Shown: positions 18,189 to 27,693 of the stretch, in pieces
Position numbering within the stretch: the first letter of the stretch is position 1
Layout: every line of letters begins with the position of its first letter
Assembly: GCF_022374875.2 (NCBI RefSeq)
Contig: NZ_CP092427.2
Span: 3,100,001-3,164,000, forward strand
Direction: 5' to 3'
DNA: 64,000 nucleotides
Origin: Mycolicibacterium rufum
Lineage (GTDB): Bacteria > Actinomycetota > Actinomycetes > Mycobacteriales > Mycobacteriaceae
The notes under the pieces: generated by a model
Databases searched by the model: none
The model's input: the letters and a program-made list of their open reading frames with translations, nothing else
What the model was told of the DNA's origin: nothing
Program-made: the position numbers and the translations under genes

Positions 18189-18845
18189 GTGGCGACACAC
18201 CCCGCGATCGAACTCGACGGTGTCGCCGGCTGGACGGTCGAGCTCATGGAGCGGTGGGGCGGCCTCGGAGCAGGCCTGGCGATCGCCGCCGAGAACCTGT
18301 TCCCGCCGGTGCCCAGCGAGGTCATCCTGCCGATGGCCGGTTTCGCAGCGAGGCTCGGCGACCTGTCGCTGGCCGAGGCGATCATCGGCGCCACGGTGGG
18401 CTCCCTGGTCGGCGCCTGGGTGCTCTACGGGCTCGGCGCGTGGCTCGGCCACGACCGGGTGCGCGGGATCGCCCTGCGCCTGCCGCTGGTCGCGGCCGAG
18501 GACATCGACAAGACGACCGCGTGGTTCGCCCGGCACGGGACCAAGGCGGTCTTCTTCGGCAGGATGGTGCCGCTGTTCCGGAGCTTCATCTCGCTGCCCG
18601 CGGGCACGGAGCGGATGAACGCCGTGGTCTTCACCGTGCTGACGCTGTTGGGCAGCCTGGTGTGGAACACCGCGCTGATCTCGGCCGGCTACGCGCTGGG
18701 CGCCAACTGGCACGCGATCGACCCCTACACAGCGACCCTGCAGTACGTCGTGCTGGCCGCCGTCGTCGTCTGGATGGCGCGGTTCGTGGTCACCCGGCGC
18801 CGTCGGCTGCGGTCGATGTCGGCCGACCCGGCAGAGGAGTACTAG
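18189..18845 (+). CDS. DedA-family membrane protein
   Basis: 218-residue DedA/SNARE-associated family protein with about five hydrophobic segments. Family signatures include ENLFPPVPSEVILPMAG near the N-terminus and FFGRMVPLFRSFISLPAG in the middle; the Glu and Arg in these motifs are conserved in DedA lipid scramblase/flippase proteins. The GTG at 18189 follows AAAGGCAG. DedA proteins move polyprenyl or phosphatidyl lipids across the inner membrane and support envelope homeostasis. Its 3' end overlaps the convergent gene by 56 bases. Confidence 0.92.
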   Translation: MATHPAIELDGVAGWTVELMERWGGLGAGLAIAAENLFPPVPSEVILPMAGFAARLGDLSLAEAIIGATVGSLVGAWVLYGLGAWLGHDRVRGIALRLPLVAAEDIDKTTAWFARHGTKAVFFGRMVPLFRSFISLPAGTERMNAVVFTVLTLLGSLVWNTALISAGYALGANWHAIDPYTATLQYVVLAAVVVWMARFVVTRRRRLRSMSADPAEEY

Positions 18846-19200
18846 GGCGCTGCCGGTCGCGGCGCAGATCGCGCCAGCCCAGGGCAGCCCACCCGGCCGC
18901 GATGGCGGCGTCGGTGCATCCGGCACGCGCCCTGCGCCGATCGACGGCCGCGAGCAGGAGCGCCGTCACAGCGTGCACGGCGTCGACCCCCACTCCCCAC
19001 GCGAGCACGCCGCTGCCCGGCCGGAGTCCGGACAGCGCCGCCTGCACGAGGTGGCGCGCCCCCAGGATCCGCGTCACAGCCCGGCCCGGTGTATCGACCG
19101 GTCCGCTGGCCGTGACGTGCAGCACCCGATCGGGTCCGATCAGCAGCGCCGCGCCCCACGACGCGCGGACGACCTCGATGGCCCGGTAGCGCGCGCTCAC
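18790..19200 (-). CDS. Small hydrophobic protein, last gene of the nine-gene operon
   Basis: 136 residues with hydrophobic segments near residues 8-22 (VRASWGAALLIG) and 60-90 (GVLAWGVGVDAVHAVTALLLAAV). The Arg/Pro-rich tail (DRQRPSTPLPGRP) may be dispensable because it overlaps the end of the convergent DedA gene. The GTG start at 19200 overlaps the preceding stop in a GTGA junction, which supports it being translated. It looks like the small DUF4267-type membrane proteins, but that assignment is uncertain. Confidence 0.6.
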   Translation of the reverse strand: MSARYRAIEVVRASWGAALLIGPDRVLHVTASGPVDTPGRAVTRILGARHLVQAALSGLRPGSGVLAWGVGVDAVHAVTALLLAAVDRRRARAGCTDAAIAAGWAALGWRDLRRDRQRPSTPLPGRPTSTAADGAG

Positions 19201-20288
19201 GAGGTCCGATACCTCTGCGCGCGCTCGGCCAGGGCCATGCCGTGCCCGGGCCGCGTCGTGGTCACCGGCAGCCGGCCGCCGCGGGGAACGGGGATCCCGT
19301 CGAACAACTCGGCTTCCAGGCGCATGTGGTCGATGAAATATTCGAGGTGCCGAAGGCGCGGCACCGCGGCGGTGACCGGGACGTGCAGCGCGGGCGCACA
19401 GTGCGCCGAGACCTCGAGATTGTGCGCCGCGGCGATGCTCGCCGCAGCCAGCCAGCCGGTGTACCCGCCGCAGCGGGTGACGTCGAGTTGCAGGCAGTCC
19501 ACCACCGGGGCGAGCCGACGCGCGTCGTAGCGGTCGGCGATGTACTCGCCGGCGGCGACGTCGCAGCGCACCGCGGCGCGCACCGACGCCAGTCCCGCGG
19601 TGTCGTCGCTGCTGACGGGCTCCTCGAACCAGGTGACGCCCACCTGGTCGAGCGCCGCGCCGACCCGGCGCGCCTGCCCGGCGGAGTAGCCCCCGTTCGC
19701 GTCGACCATGAGGTCGACCGTGTCGCCCGCCATCCGTCGGAAGGCGTTGACGCGGGCGAGATCTCGCTCGGAATCACGGCCCCAGCACTGCCCGATCTTG
19801 ATCTTCATCGCCGTGCATCCGGCCTTGCGCCAGGTCTCGACCTGCGCGGCGAGTTCGTCGTCGTCGAGGTTGGTGAAGCCGCCGGACCCGTAGATGGGGA
19901 CGTCGTCGTGACAGCGGCCGAACAGCGTGGCGAGCGGCAGGTCGCGCAGGCAGGCGCGCAGGTCCCACAGCGCGATGTCGACCGCGCTGACTGCCTGCGC
20001 GACCAGGCCGCCGGTGCCGATATTGCGGCATGCGCGGTTCATGGCGTCGAAGGCGCCGGGCAGGTCGGTGGCGTCGCGGCCGACGACCACGTCGCGCAGG
20101 TGATGGGTGATGACGGCCGCCGCGGCGGGGGAACTGTACGTCCAGCCGAGTCCGACGGCGCCGTCGGTGTGCACGTGCACGACGACGGCGGTGGTGGCGT
20201 CCCAGCGGAGTGTTCCGTCGGCCTCGGGTCCCTGGGTGGGCACCGTGTAGACGGCGACCTCGAGACGGTCGATGCGCGGTGACGGCAT
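19197..20288 (-). CDS. Enolase-superfamily enzyme, mandelate racemase/acid-sugar dehydratase type
   Basis: 363 residues. The full active-site set is visible: K162-x-K164 (KIKIG) at the end of the second barrel strand, metal ligands Asp196 (DANGG), Glu222 (WFEEP) and Glu248 (AGEY), and an Asp269-His296 dyad (QLDVTRCGG, SAHCAP). The combination fits the mandelate racemase subgroup, including gluconate/galactonate-type dehydratases, rather than muconate lactonising enzymes. The start is ATG 20288, 25 bases after the GMC gene, and its end overlaps the next gene. With a glucose-dehydrogenase-like pair upstream, dehydration of an aldonic acid is the natural guess. Confidence 0.87.
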   Translation of the reverse strand: MPSPRIDRLEVAVYTVPTQGPEADGTLRWDATTAVVVHVHTDGAVGLGWTYSSPAAAAVITHHLRDVVVGRDATDLPGAFDAMNRACRNIGTGGLVAQAVSAVDIALWDLRACLRDLPLATLFGRCHDDVPIYGSGGFTNLDDDELAAQVETWRKAGCTAMKIKIGQCWGRDSERDLARVNAFRRMAGDTVDLMVDANGGYSAGQARRVGAALDQVGVTWFEEPVSSDDTAGLASVRAAVRCDVAAGEYIADRYDARRLAPVVDCLQLDVTRCGGYTGWLAAASIAAAHNLEVSAHCAPALHVPVTAAVPRLRHLEYFIDHMRLEAELFDGIPVPRGGRLPVTTTRPGHGMALAERAQRYRTS

Positions 20289-20313
20289 TGCTGCGCAACC
20301 TTTCTCGTGGGGA

Positions 20314-21957
20314 TCACGACTGGACGGCGTGGCTCTTCATCAGGTCGGCGGCCCGCGCGGCGAGCGCCATGATGGTCAATGCCGGATTGGCGGCGCCCTG
20401 GGTGGGCATCACGCTGCCGTCGACGACGTAGAGGCGGTCCACGCCGAAGACGCGGTGCTCGGCGTCGATGACCCCGTCCTGTGGTCGCGCCGCCATGCGC
20501 GCGCCGCCGACCAGATGGGCGTAGCGGTTCACGGTCATCACCTCCTCGGCGCCGGCGGCCCGCAGCAGGTCGGCCATGATGGTGCCGGCGGCGCGGATGA
20601 GGTGCTTGTCGTTCTCGCACTGGGTGTAGGAGAAGTGGGCGACGGGCAGCCCGTGCCGGTCCGTCTCGTCGGCGAGCGTGACACGGTTGCCGGGCAGCGG
20701 CAGCAGCTCACACAGGGCGCCCAGGGTGGCCCAGTGGACGTAGTCGCGCATGTACTCCCGCAGGGTCTGTCCCCAGTGACCCTGGGCGGACACGTGTTCC
20801 GACCAGGTGATCGGCAGCGGACTGACGGTCTGGATGGAGAAGCCGCGCCGGTAGGGCTTGCCGACGTCGGTCTCGTAGAACTGCTCGGTGCTGACTTCCG
20901 GCGGCGGCGCCTTGTACATTCGGATCTCCTCGGAGAAGCGGCCCGCGACCTGGGGGGCGCCCTGCACCATCAGGTGCCGTCCGACATGGTCGTGGTCGTT
21001 GCCCAGTCCGTCGGGATACCGGGCCGATGCCGAGAGCAGCAGCAGCCGGGGCGTCTCGATCGAGTAGCCGGCGATCACCACCGACTGTGCGCGTTGGCGG
21101 TGCAGCACACCGTCGTGCGCGTACACCACGCCGGTGGCGCACCCGGTGTCGTCGTCGACCAGGATGTGGCTGACGTGGCAGTCGGGGCGGACCTCGGCGC
21201 CGTGGGCGAGGGCGTCGGGGATGTGGGTGATCAGCGGGCTGGCTTTGGCGTTGACCTTGCAGCCCTGGATGCAGAACCCCCGGTAGATGCAATGCCGGCG
21301 ATTGCCGAAGCGGCCGTTGGGGATTGCGACCGGACCCACCCGCATCTCGATGCCCAGCGCCTGCGCACCGCGCAGCGCGATCAGCCCGTTGCCGCTGACC
21401 GGGTGCGGGCTGTGCGGGTACCCGTGCGGGTCGCCCCACGGCCAGTCCTGGCCCGCCACCGGCAGTTCGGCTTCGATCTGTTCGTAGTAGGGCCGCAGAT
21501 CGGTGTAGTCGATCGGCCAGTCGGCGCCCACGCCGTCGTGGGTGCGTGTGTGGAAATCCGAGGGATGGAACCGCGGCGTGTACCCGGCGTAGTGGACCAT
21601 CGATCCACCGACGCCGCGACCGGAGTTGTTGGAACCCAGGGGGACAGGATCCTCGCCGCCGATCTGGCGGGGCTCGGTCCAGTACAGGCCGTGGGACCCG
21701 CGTTCGTCGCTGACCCAGTCCGCGTCGGGGTCCCAGAACGGGCCGGCGTCGAGCAGCACCACGCTCCATCCGGCGCGCGCCAGCCGCTGCCCGAGGGTGG
21801 CGCCGCCCGCGCCGGCACCCACGATCACGACGTCGACCTCGTCGTCGGGCTGATAGCGGCGCATGTCGGCGCGCAACCGGTGGTTGGTGCGGACACCGTC
21901 GGCGGGCAACAGCCACGCCGACGCATTGCGGTCGCGTACCGCCGTGCCGTCACCCAT
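20314..21957 (-). CDS. GMC-family FAD oxidoreductase, glucose/gluconate dehydrogenase catalytic subunit type
   Basis: 547 residues. The FAD-binding VVIVGAGAGGATLGQRLARAG motif lies at about residues 43-63, the second GMC signature is GSNNSGRGVGGSMVHYAG, and the C-terminal FAD contact is NPALTIMALAAR. Cys223-x5-Cys229-x3-Cys233 (CIYRGFCIQGC) has the spacing of the 3Fe-4S ligands described for the FAD glucose dehydrogenase of Burkholderia cepacia, so electron transfer through an Fe-S cluster is likely. The partner gamma-like subunit gene overlaps it by 8 bases upstream. No cytochrome c subunit gene is present, so the electron acceptor is unclear. Confidence 0.9.
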   Translation of the reverse strand: MGDGTAVRDRNASAWLLPADGVRTNHRLRADMRRYQPDDEVDVVIVGAGAGGATLGQRLARAGWSVVLLDAGPFWDPDADWVSDERGSHGLYWTEPRQIGGEDPVPLGSNNSGRGVGGSMVHYAGYTPRFHPSDFHTRTHDGVGADWPIDYTDLRPYYEQIEAELPVAGQDWPWGDPHGYPHSPHPVSGNGLIALRGAQALGIEMRVGPVAIPNGRFGNRRHCIYRGFCIQGCKVNAKASPLITHIPDALAHGAEVRPDCHVSHILVDDDTGCATGVVYAHDGVLHRQRAQSVVIAGYSIETPRLLLLSASARYPDGLGNDHDHVGRHLMVQGAPQVAGRFSEEIRMYKAPPPEVSTEQFYETDVGKPYRRGFSIQTVSPLPITWSEHVSAQGHWGQTLREYMRDYVHWATLGALCELLPLPGNRVTLADETDRHGLPVAHFSYTQCENDKHLIRAAGTIMADLLRAAGAEEVMTVNRYAHLVGGARMAARPQDGVIDAEHRVFGVDRLYVVDGSVMPTQGAANPALTIMALAARAADLMKSHAVQS

Positions 21958-22660
21958 GGCTACGCCCGTCGGTCAGCTCCGCGTCGGCGCGGCGGGCGGC
22001 CTCCACCCGCGCGGCGAACGGCACCGGGTCGAGGTCGTGATGGTCGGACACCTCATAGGATTCGCGGGCGTCGATACCCGGATTGAGGTAGCCGCGCGGA
22101 TACGCGGGACCGGGGAAGCCGATCTCGTTCCACGCCCACGGATGCGAGTAGAACGCCGTGCAGGCGTACCGCGTCCACAGGCTCCAGACGTGACCGGCGG
22201 GCCAGTCGTGCCAGAGCTCTCCCGCGTCAGCGAGGTTCTGCACGTTCTGCACCAGCCGGGCCTGCCGCGCGGCGTCCAATTCTGTGTAGCCGAGCCGGTG
22301 GTGTTCGCGCGCATCACGTTCCAGCGCGGCCAGGGACCCGCGCCACGCCTGGCTGTCGGCGGGCAGGTCGTCGTAGTGCCAGCCGTCGGTCTCGCCCGCG
22401 GCCAGTCGGGCGTCGATGAGGGCCAGCACCGGGATCTTCGGCTCGGTGTCCTGGGCGAGCAGCAGGTCGAGCAGCGGACCCGCGACCGCCGCCTCCTCGG
22501 CGGTGAAGAACGTCGGCCCCTCCGGTGGGGAGAGCCGGTCCAACACGACATCGGCGGTGACCTCGTCCCATACGTGGGCCTGCGTCAGCACGTCGAAGCC
22601 GGGAAAACGGCCGCGGCCCTGCGGGGTGACGCCGCGTCGGTCGGTGGAGCGCAGCGGCAT
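21950..22660 (-). CDS. Gluconate 2-dehydrogenase subunit 3-like (gamma) protein
   Basis: 236 residues starting at ATG 22660. It carries the subunit 3 pattern: an N-terminal region leading to TFFTAEEAAVAGPLLDLLLAQD, a FLxxL-like helical stretch (DAARQARLVQNVQNL) and a C-terminal Trp/Tyr/Pro-rich region with AFYSHPWAWNEIGFPGPAYPRGY. Subunit 3 proteins chaperone the GMC subunit and usually carry a twin-arginine signal for hitch-hiker export. None is visible here, so this pair may stay in the cytosol. The start overlaps the upstream stop (TGATG) and its end overlaps the GMC start. Confidence 0.85.
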   Translation of the reverse strand: MPLRSTDRRGVTPQGRGRFPGFDVLTQAHVWDEVTADVVLDRLSPPEGPTFFTAEEAAVAGPLLDLLLAQDTEPKIPVLALIDARLAAGETDGWHYDDLPADSQAWRGSLAALERDAREHHRLGYTELDAARQARLVQNVQNLADAGELWHDWPAGHVWSLWTRYACTAFYSHPWAWNEIGFPGPAYPRGYLNPGIDARESYEVSDHHDLDPVPFAARVEAARRADAELTDGRSHG

Positions 22661-23103
22661 CAGCGCCTCCCGTCCCCGGGCAGGTCCTCCCGACGCAGCA
22701 GTGACGCCAGCAGGCCCATGCCGCCCACCAGGGAGGCCAGCAGCGGTGCGAAGGCCGGCGGCCCGGATTCCATGTTGTACCGGGTCAACCCGCCCGGTCG
22801 CTGGGAGATGCCGCGCCAGTGCAGGTAGGTCCCCTGCACGCCGTTCGCGACGATCAGCGCACTGGCGGCGGGCAGCACCGTGTGCGCCGCGCGGCGCGAG
22901 AAGAACGCGGCCACGCCGGCGGGCACCGCGGTGGGGACGATGACGACCGGCCAGTACATCATCCGGTTGCCGAAGCTGGCGCCGTCGTGGGAGAGGTAGA
23001 TCTCGGCGGTCGTGACCGCGGCTCCCGCCGCCGTCAGCGCCGACAGGGTGCGTTCGAAACGTCCGGTGCGGATCGCGTGCACCGCGGCGCGTACCGGTTT
23101 CAT
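22660..23103 (-). CDS. Small multi-spanning membrane protein of the GMC operon
   Basis: 147 residues with about four hydrophobic segments (TLSALTAAGAAVTTAEIYL, MMYWPVVIVPTAVPAGVAAFF, TVLPAASALIVANGVQG, FAPLLASLVGGMGLLASLL) and no recognisable catalytic motif. It starts at ATG 23103 overlapping the TPP-enzyme stop (ATGA) and ends one base into the gamma-subunit ATG. It may anchor the GMC/gamma pair to the membrane or pass electrons onward, in place of a cytochrome subunit; this is inference from position only. Confidence 0.75.
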   Translation of the reverse strand: MKPVRAAVHAIRTGRFERTLSALTAAGAAVTTAEIYLSHDGASFGNRMMYWPVVIVPTAVPAGVAAFFSRRAAHTVLPAASALIVANGVQGTYLHWRGISQRPGGLTRYNMESGPPAFAPLLASLVGGMGLLASLLRREDLPGDGRR

Positions 23104-24899
23104 CGGCTGCTCTTCTTCTCGCTCGGGAAGTATTGCTGCACTTTCTGTTTGATGCCCTGCTTGATGAACCCGGCGCTGTCCTCGTCGCCGCCGACGACGG
23201 CATCGACGAGCGACTTGGCCTGGTCGAAGGTGGCGTGCGGCGGAATCGGTGGCACATCGGGATCGCAGCGGACGTCGAGTACGGTCGGCCGGTCGGCGGC
23301 GAGCGCACGGTCCCACGCGTCGCCGAGGACACCGGCGTCGTCGATGTTGTCGCCGTGCAGCCCGAGGCTGCGCGCGAAGCCGGCGAAGTCGACGTCGGGA
23401 AGGCTCTGGGACGCTTCGAATTTCGGCGAGTTCTCCATTGCCCGCATCTCCCAGGTGACCTGGTTGAGGTCGTTGTTGTGCAGGATCGCGATGATCAGCC
23501 GCGGATCGGTCCACTGCCTCCAGTACTTGCTGATCGTGATCAGCTCGGCCAGCCCGTTCATCTGCATCGCACCGTCGCCGACGAACGCGATGGTGGGTCG
23601 GTCCGGATGTGCCCATTTGGCACCGATGACGTAGGGGACGCCGGGCCCCATCGTGGCGAGCGTCCCGGACAGGGAGCCGCGGACGTCGCCGCGGAATCTC
23701 AGGTGCCGGGCATACCAGTTGGCCGCCGAACCGGAGTCGGCGGCGATGATGGCGTTGCCGGGCATCCGTTCCGACAGTTCCCAGAAGATCCGCATCGGAT
23801 TGACCGGGTCGGCGTCGGTCATGGCCCTGCGCTGCACGGTGGTCCACCAACTGTCCACCCACTTCTCGATCTTGTCGCGCCAGGAGCGGTCGGTCTTGCG
23901 TTCCAGCATCGGAATCAACGCTCGTAGAGTGCTTCTGGCGTCGCCGACAAGGTTGATCTCATACGGGTAGCGCATGCCGATCCACTTGCCCGAGCGATCG
24001 ATCTGCACCGCGCGGGCCTGGTCGAGATCGGGCAGGAACTGGGTGTAGGGGAAGTTCGAACCGACGGTGAGCAGCGTGTCGCACCCCTGCATCAGGTGCC
24101 AGCTCGCGGTGGTGCCCAGCAGTCCGATCGAGCCCGTCACCCACGGCAGGTCGTCGGACAGAACGTCCTTACCGAGCAGTGCTTTCGCCGCGCCCGCGCC
24201 GAGCAGGTCGGCGACCTCGGCAAGTTCGTCGGCACATCCACGCGCGCCCTGCCCGACGAGCATCGCGACCCGGTGACCGGCGTTGAGCAGGTCGGCGGTC
24301 CGGCGCAGTGCGTCGTCGTCGGGCACGATGCGCGACGCGGACATCCCGAGGCTGGAGGGCACCTGCTTGAACGCGTGTCCCGGCGGTTCGTAGGTCAGCT
24401 CGAAGACGTCGGACGGCACGATGATCGCGGTCGGCGCGCCCTCGTTGAGCGCGACGCGGATGGCGCGGTCGATGAGGTTGGGGAACTGCTTGGGCACCGT
24501 GCACATCTGCACGAACTCACTGCAGACGTCTTTGAAGAGGCTGAGCAGGTCGATCTCCTGCTGGTAGGAGCCGCCCATCGCCGAGCGCTCGGTCTGGCCG
24601 ACGATCGCGACCACCGGGACATGGTCGAGCTTGGCGTCGTACAGACCGTTGAGCAGGTGCACCGCACCGGGCCCGCTGGTGGCCACGCACACTCCGACCT
24701 GGCCGGAGAACTTGGCGAAGCCCACCGCTTCGAAGGCGGCCATCTCCTCGTGCCGGGCCTGGACGAACTGCGGATCGTCGTCCGCGCGTTGCCACGCGGC
24801 GAGCAGTCCGTTGATGCCGTCTCCGGGAAATCCGAAGACCTGCTTGACGCCCCATTCCCGCAAGCGGGCGAGCAGGACGTCGGCGACGGTGTCTGACAT
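23100..24899 (-). CDS. Thiamine pyrophosphate-dependent enzyme, pyruvate oxidase (PoxB)-like
   Basis: 599 residues with three domains. N-terminal PYR domain: FGFPGDGINGLL and the catalytic Glu in ARHEEMAAFEA. Central domain: GQGARGCADELAEVADLLG. C-terminal TPP/Mg domain: GDGAMQMNGLAEL ending in NN of ILHNNDLNQVTW. The pattern is that of PoxB and related TPP enzymes rather than acetolactate synthase. ATG 24899 is supported by GAAGGAGA upstream; the longer frame to 25016 is not family sequence. It may decarboxylate a 2-oxo acid derived from the sugar substrate of this operon. The basic Lys-rich tail (QKVQQYF) resembles the membrane-binding end of PoxB only loosely. Confidence 0.9.
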   Translation of the reverse strand: MSDTVADVLLARLREWGVKQVFGFPGDGINGLLAAWQRADDDPQFVQARHEEMAAFEAVGFAKFSGQVGVCVATSGPGAVHLLNGLYDAKLDHVPVVAIVGQTERSAMGGSYQQEIDLLSLFKDVCSEFVQMCTVPKQFPNLIDRAIRVALNEGAPTAIIVPSDVFELTYEPPGHAFKQVPSSLGMSASRIVPDDDALRRTADLLNAGHRVAMLVGQGARGCADELAEVADLLGAGAAKALLGKDVLSDDLPWVTGSIGLLGTTASWHLMQGCDTLLTVGSNFPYTQFLPDLDQARAVQIDRSGKWIGMRYPYEINLVGDARSTLRALIPMLERKTDRSWRDKIEKWVDSWWTTVQRRAMTDADPVNPMRIFWELSERMPGNAIIAADSGSAANWYARHLRFRGDVRGSLSGTLATMGPGVPYVIGAKWAHPDRPTIAFVGDGAMQMNGLAELITISKYWRQWTDPRLIIAILHNNDLNQVTWEMRAMENSPKFEASQSLPDVDFAGFARSLGLHGDNIDDAGVLGDAWDRALAADRPTVLDVRCDPDVPPIPPHATFDQAKSLVDAVVGGDEDSAGFIKQGIKQKVQQYFPSEKKSSR

Positions 24900-24922
24900 G
24901 TCGTCTCCTTCGTGTTGTGAGG

Positions 24923-25942
24923 TCAGTGCCGGTGGTGGGTCAGCGCGGCCCCGCCGGCGGTCAGCGCCATTCCGGCGGCGGCGACCGACAGCGACCGGGC
25001 GTGCCGAGACAGCCACACCTGCGGCGACCGACTCGTCGACCGGTCGTCGAACGATCCGTGGGCGCCGTGGTCACTGCCGGGCTCGTCGTCGACGGGCCGC
25101 CACAGGTTGTTCGGCCGGTCAGGTTCCGCGGGTTGGCCGGTCTGCTGCGACGAGTACCCGGTACGCGCGAGATAAAAGTCGAGAACGGCGGGCATCAGGC
25201 GCTGACCGAGCACGGTGGCGGCGGTGCTCGCACCGACCCAGTACTGCTTGCGACGGGGATGGTCGGCGGCCCGCACGATCGCGCGCGCCGCCACTTCGGG
25301 TTGGTAGATCGGCGGCACGGGTTGCGGGTGTCGCGGCAGCCGGGACAGCACCCAGTCGAACTGAGGGGTGTTGAGCGCCGGCATCTGCACGACGGTGATG
25401 TGAATGTTGCTGCGGTCGTGCAGTAGTTCGGTGCGAACCGATTCGGTGAACCCGTTGATCGCGTGTTTGGCGCCGCAGTAGGCCGACTGCAGCGGGATGG
25501 CGCGGGCGCCCAGAGCCGACCCCACCTGCACGACGGTGCCCGCGTCGCGCGGCGTCATGCGGGCCAGCGCCGCCATGGTGCCGTGGACGAAGCCCAGGTA
25601 GCTGACGTCGGTGACGCGGCGGAACTCCTCGGGCGCGATCTGGGTGAACGGAGCGAAGACCGAGGTGAACGCGACGTTGACCCAGACGTCGATGGGGCCG
25701 AACGTGTTCTCGACCGTCGTGGCGGCAGCGTCGACCTGGTCGTAGTCCGCGACATCGGTGGGCACACACAGCGCGCGGCCGCCCGCCGCCTCGACGTCCT
25801 CGGCGGCGCCGCGCAGGCCGGCATGCCCGCGGGCCAGCAGCGCGACGCGATCGCCGCGCCGTCCGAATGCCTGCGCGGCGGCGCGTCCGACACCGGCGCT
25901 GGCTCCGGTGATGACCACGGTGCGGGACGGGGGTGCACTCAT
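24923..25942 (-). CDS. SDR-family oxidoreductase with C-terminal membrane segment
   Basis: 339 residues. The Rossmann part has [13 protein letters not shown], an NVAF stretch in place of NAG, Ser in [11 protein letters not shown] and YCGAKHA. After about residue 250 there is an extra hydrophilic region ([14 protein letters not shown]) and a final hydrophobic helix ([18 protein letters not shown]) that may attach it to the membrane. ATG 25942 overlaps the GH15 stop (ATGA). Extended SDRs of this kind recur with GH15 and GMC genes in soil bacteria as far as I recall. The substrate is unknown. Confidence 0.87.
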   Translation of the reverse strand: MSAPPSRTVVITGASAGVGRAAAQAFGRRGDRVALLARGHAGLRGAAEDVEAAGGRALCVPTDVADYDQVDAAATTVENTFGPIDVWVNVAFTSVFAPFTQIAPEEFRRVTDVSYLGFVHGTMAALARMTPRDAGTVVQVGSALGARAIPLQSAYCGAKHAINGFTESVRTELLHDRSNIHITVVQMPALNTPQFDWVLSRLPRHPQPVPPIYQPEVAARAIVRAADHPRRKQYWVGASTAATVLGQRLMPAVLDFYLARTGYSSQQTGQPAEPDRPNNLWRPVDDEPGSDHGAHGSFDDRSTSRSPQVWLSRHARSLSVAAAGMALTAGGAALTHHRH

Positions 25943-27693
25943 GAGGGCTCCTTTGCGCCGACACGAAGGGACGTTTCGATCAACAGGGCGTGCACGAACG
26001 CCTGGGGGAGATTGCCGCGCAGCTGCCGCTGCTCGACGTCGTACTCCTCGCCGAACAGGCCGGGCGGTCCGCAGCCGGCGCGGTTGCGCTCGAAATACCT
26101 GGTGGCTCTCACCATGTCGCCCTGCTGCAGACAGGCCAGTGCCGCCCAGAAGCCGCACAGGAGAAACGCCCCCTCCGCTTCGGCCAGAGGCCGCTCGTCA
26201 TGGCGGAAGCGGTAGACGTATCCGTCGTCCTCCAGCTCGCCGAGCACCGCGCGCAGGGTGGCGGTGCTGCGGGGGTCGTCGGGCGGTACGGCTCCGCGCA
26301 GGGCGGGCACCAGCAACGCGGCGTCGACGCGCGGATCGTCGGGCGCCCGCTGCCATCGCCCGCTGGGATGGACGCAGTCACCGCTGGCGGCCAGGATGGT
26401 GTCGGCCAGCGACTCGTACTGTGCCGCATCCCGCGCCGCGGCGTGGGTGGCGATGGCCCGTAGACCCGCGACGCAGGTCAGTCGGGAGTGCGCCCAGTGT
26501 CGATCCTCGAGTTCCCAGACGCCGGCATCGGGCTGACGCCAGCGGTGCGCGATCGCCGCGGCCGCCGCCGTGGCGGCGCGGTAGCCGTCGGCGTCGAGGT
26601 GGTCGTGCCGAGCGGCCGCGGCGAACAACAGCAGCGCCTCCCCGAACACGTCCAGTTGGAACTGACTGTGGGCGTGGTTGCCGAGGATGTCCGTACCGCC
26701 GGGGTAACCGGGCAGCTGCAGAGAGCTCTCGTCCGGTACGGCGGTGCCGTCGACCCGGTAGGCGGGCTTCAGATCCGGCCCGTCGTCGAGAAGGCGCTGC
26801 GTCACGAACCGGACGGCGTCATCGAGGACGGGATGCGGTCCGTCCAGCGCCACGGCCTCACCGGCGTAGCACTGGTCGCGGATCCATACGTAGCGGTAGT
26901 CGTAATTGCGACGCTGTTCGGCGCGTTCGGGCAGACTCATCGTGGCAGCCGCCACCATCCCCCCACCCGGAGCCGTCAGGCCGCGCAGCACCGCATAGGA
27001 GTGTCGGGAGTCGCGCGGGGTGATACTGCCGTGGAACGGGGGAAGTGTCGCGCTCCACGCTTTCTCGGTATCAGCCCACAGCGCGTCGGGATGGGGCAGC
27101 GGTGACCGCTCGGATCCCTCGGCGAACTCGACGACGACGTCGTGGTGGTCGCCCTGCGCCAATTCGAGATCGCAGCGCAGGGCGGGGACGCCGGCGACGT
27201 CGGTCACCTCGGCGTGGCCGATGCCGTGCACGGTGACGTGCAGCCCGCCGCACCGGGCGTGCCACCGGCCCCGGTCATCGCGGGTCAGCTGCTCCATGGC
27301 CTGACTGCCGAAACCGCCCGCGGGCGCGAAAGTGACGGTGGCACAGGCGACTCCGCGTGCCGCGACGAGTCGGCGCATCAGCACTGCCCGGTGCGGATCA
27401 CCCGGGTAGGCGAACGCCTCGCGGCACTCGGTGATGCCGTCCGTGGTGACCCAGCGCGACCGCCAGATCAGGCTGCCGTCTTCGTAGTGTCCGCCCCAGA
27501 CGAACCGGCCGCGCGGCGTGATCGCGAACGCGCCGTCACCACCGATCAGCGCCGAGAACAGCGCGTCGCTGTCCCATCGGGGTGCGCACAACCAGCTGAT
27601 CTCACCGCGCGGACCGATCAACGCGCCGCGATACCCGTCGGCGAGAAGTGCGTACTCCCGCAGCACGTGTGGGTCGCCGATGCGATCGCTCAT
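25939..27693 (-). CDS. Glycoside hydrolase family 15 protein (glucoamylase/trehalase type)
   Basis: 584 residues. An N-terminal beta-sandwich domain ([28 protein letters not shown]) is followed by the (alpha/alpha)6 catalytic barrel: [32 protein letters not shown] containing the first Glu region, and [24 protein letters not shown] with the second acid. Mycobacterial GH15 proteins include trehalases as well as putative glucoamylases, so trehalose is a plausible substrate. No signal peptide. ATG 27693 overlaps the previous stop (ATGA). It would release glucose inside the cell for the glucose-dehydrogenase-like enzymes of the same operon. Confidence 0.9.
   Translation of the reverse strand: MSDRIGDPHVLREYALLADGYRGALIGPRGEISWLCAPRWDSDALFSALIGGDGAFAITPRGRFVWGGHYEDGSLIWRSRWVTTDGITECREAFAYPGDPHRAVLMRRLVAARGVACATVTFAPAGGFGSQAMEQLTRDDRGRWHARCGGLHVTVHGIGHAEVTDVAGVPALRCDLELAQGDHHDVVVEFAEGSERSPLPHPDALWADTEKAWSATLPPFHGSITPRDSRHSYAVLRGLTAPGGGMVAAATMSLPERAEQRRNYDYRYVWIRDQCYAGEAVALDGPHPVLDDAVRFVTQRLLDDGPDLKPAYRVDGTAVPDESSLQLPGYPGGTDILGNHAHSQFQLDVFGEALLLFAAAARHDHLDADGYRAATAAAAAIAHRWRQPDAGVWELEDRHWAHSRLTCVAGLRAIATHAAARDAAQYESLADTILAASGDCVHPSGRWQRAPDDPRVDAALLVPALRGAVPPDDPRSTATLRAVLGELEDDGYVYRFRHDERPLAEAEGAFLLCGFWAALACLQQGDMVRATRYFERNRAGCGPPGLFGEEYDVEQRQLRGNLPQAFVHALLIETSLRVGAKEPS

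Noticed and set aside
20272..22086. 604-codon frame opposite the GMC gene
   Set aside because: The minus-strand GMC protein has all family motifs; this frame has none.
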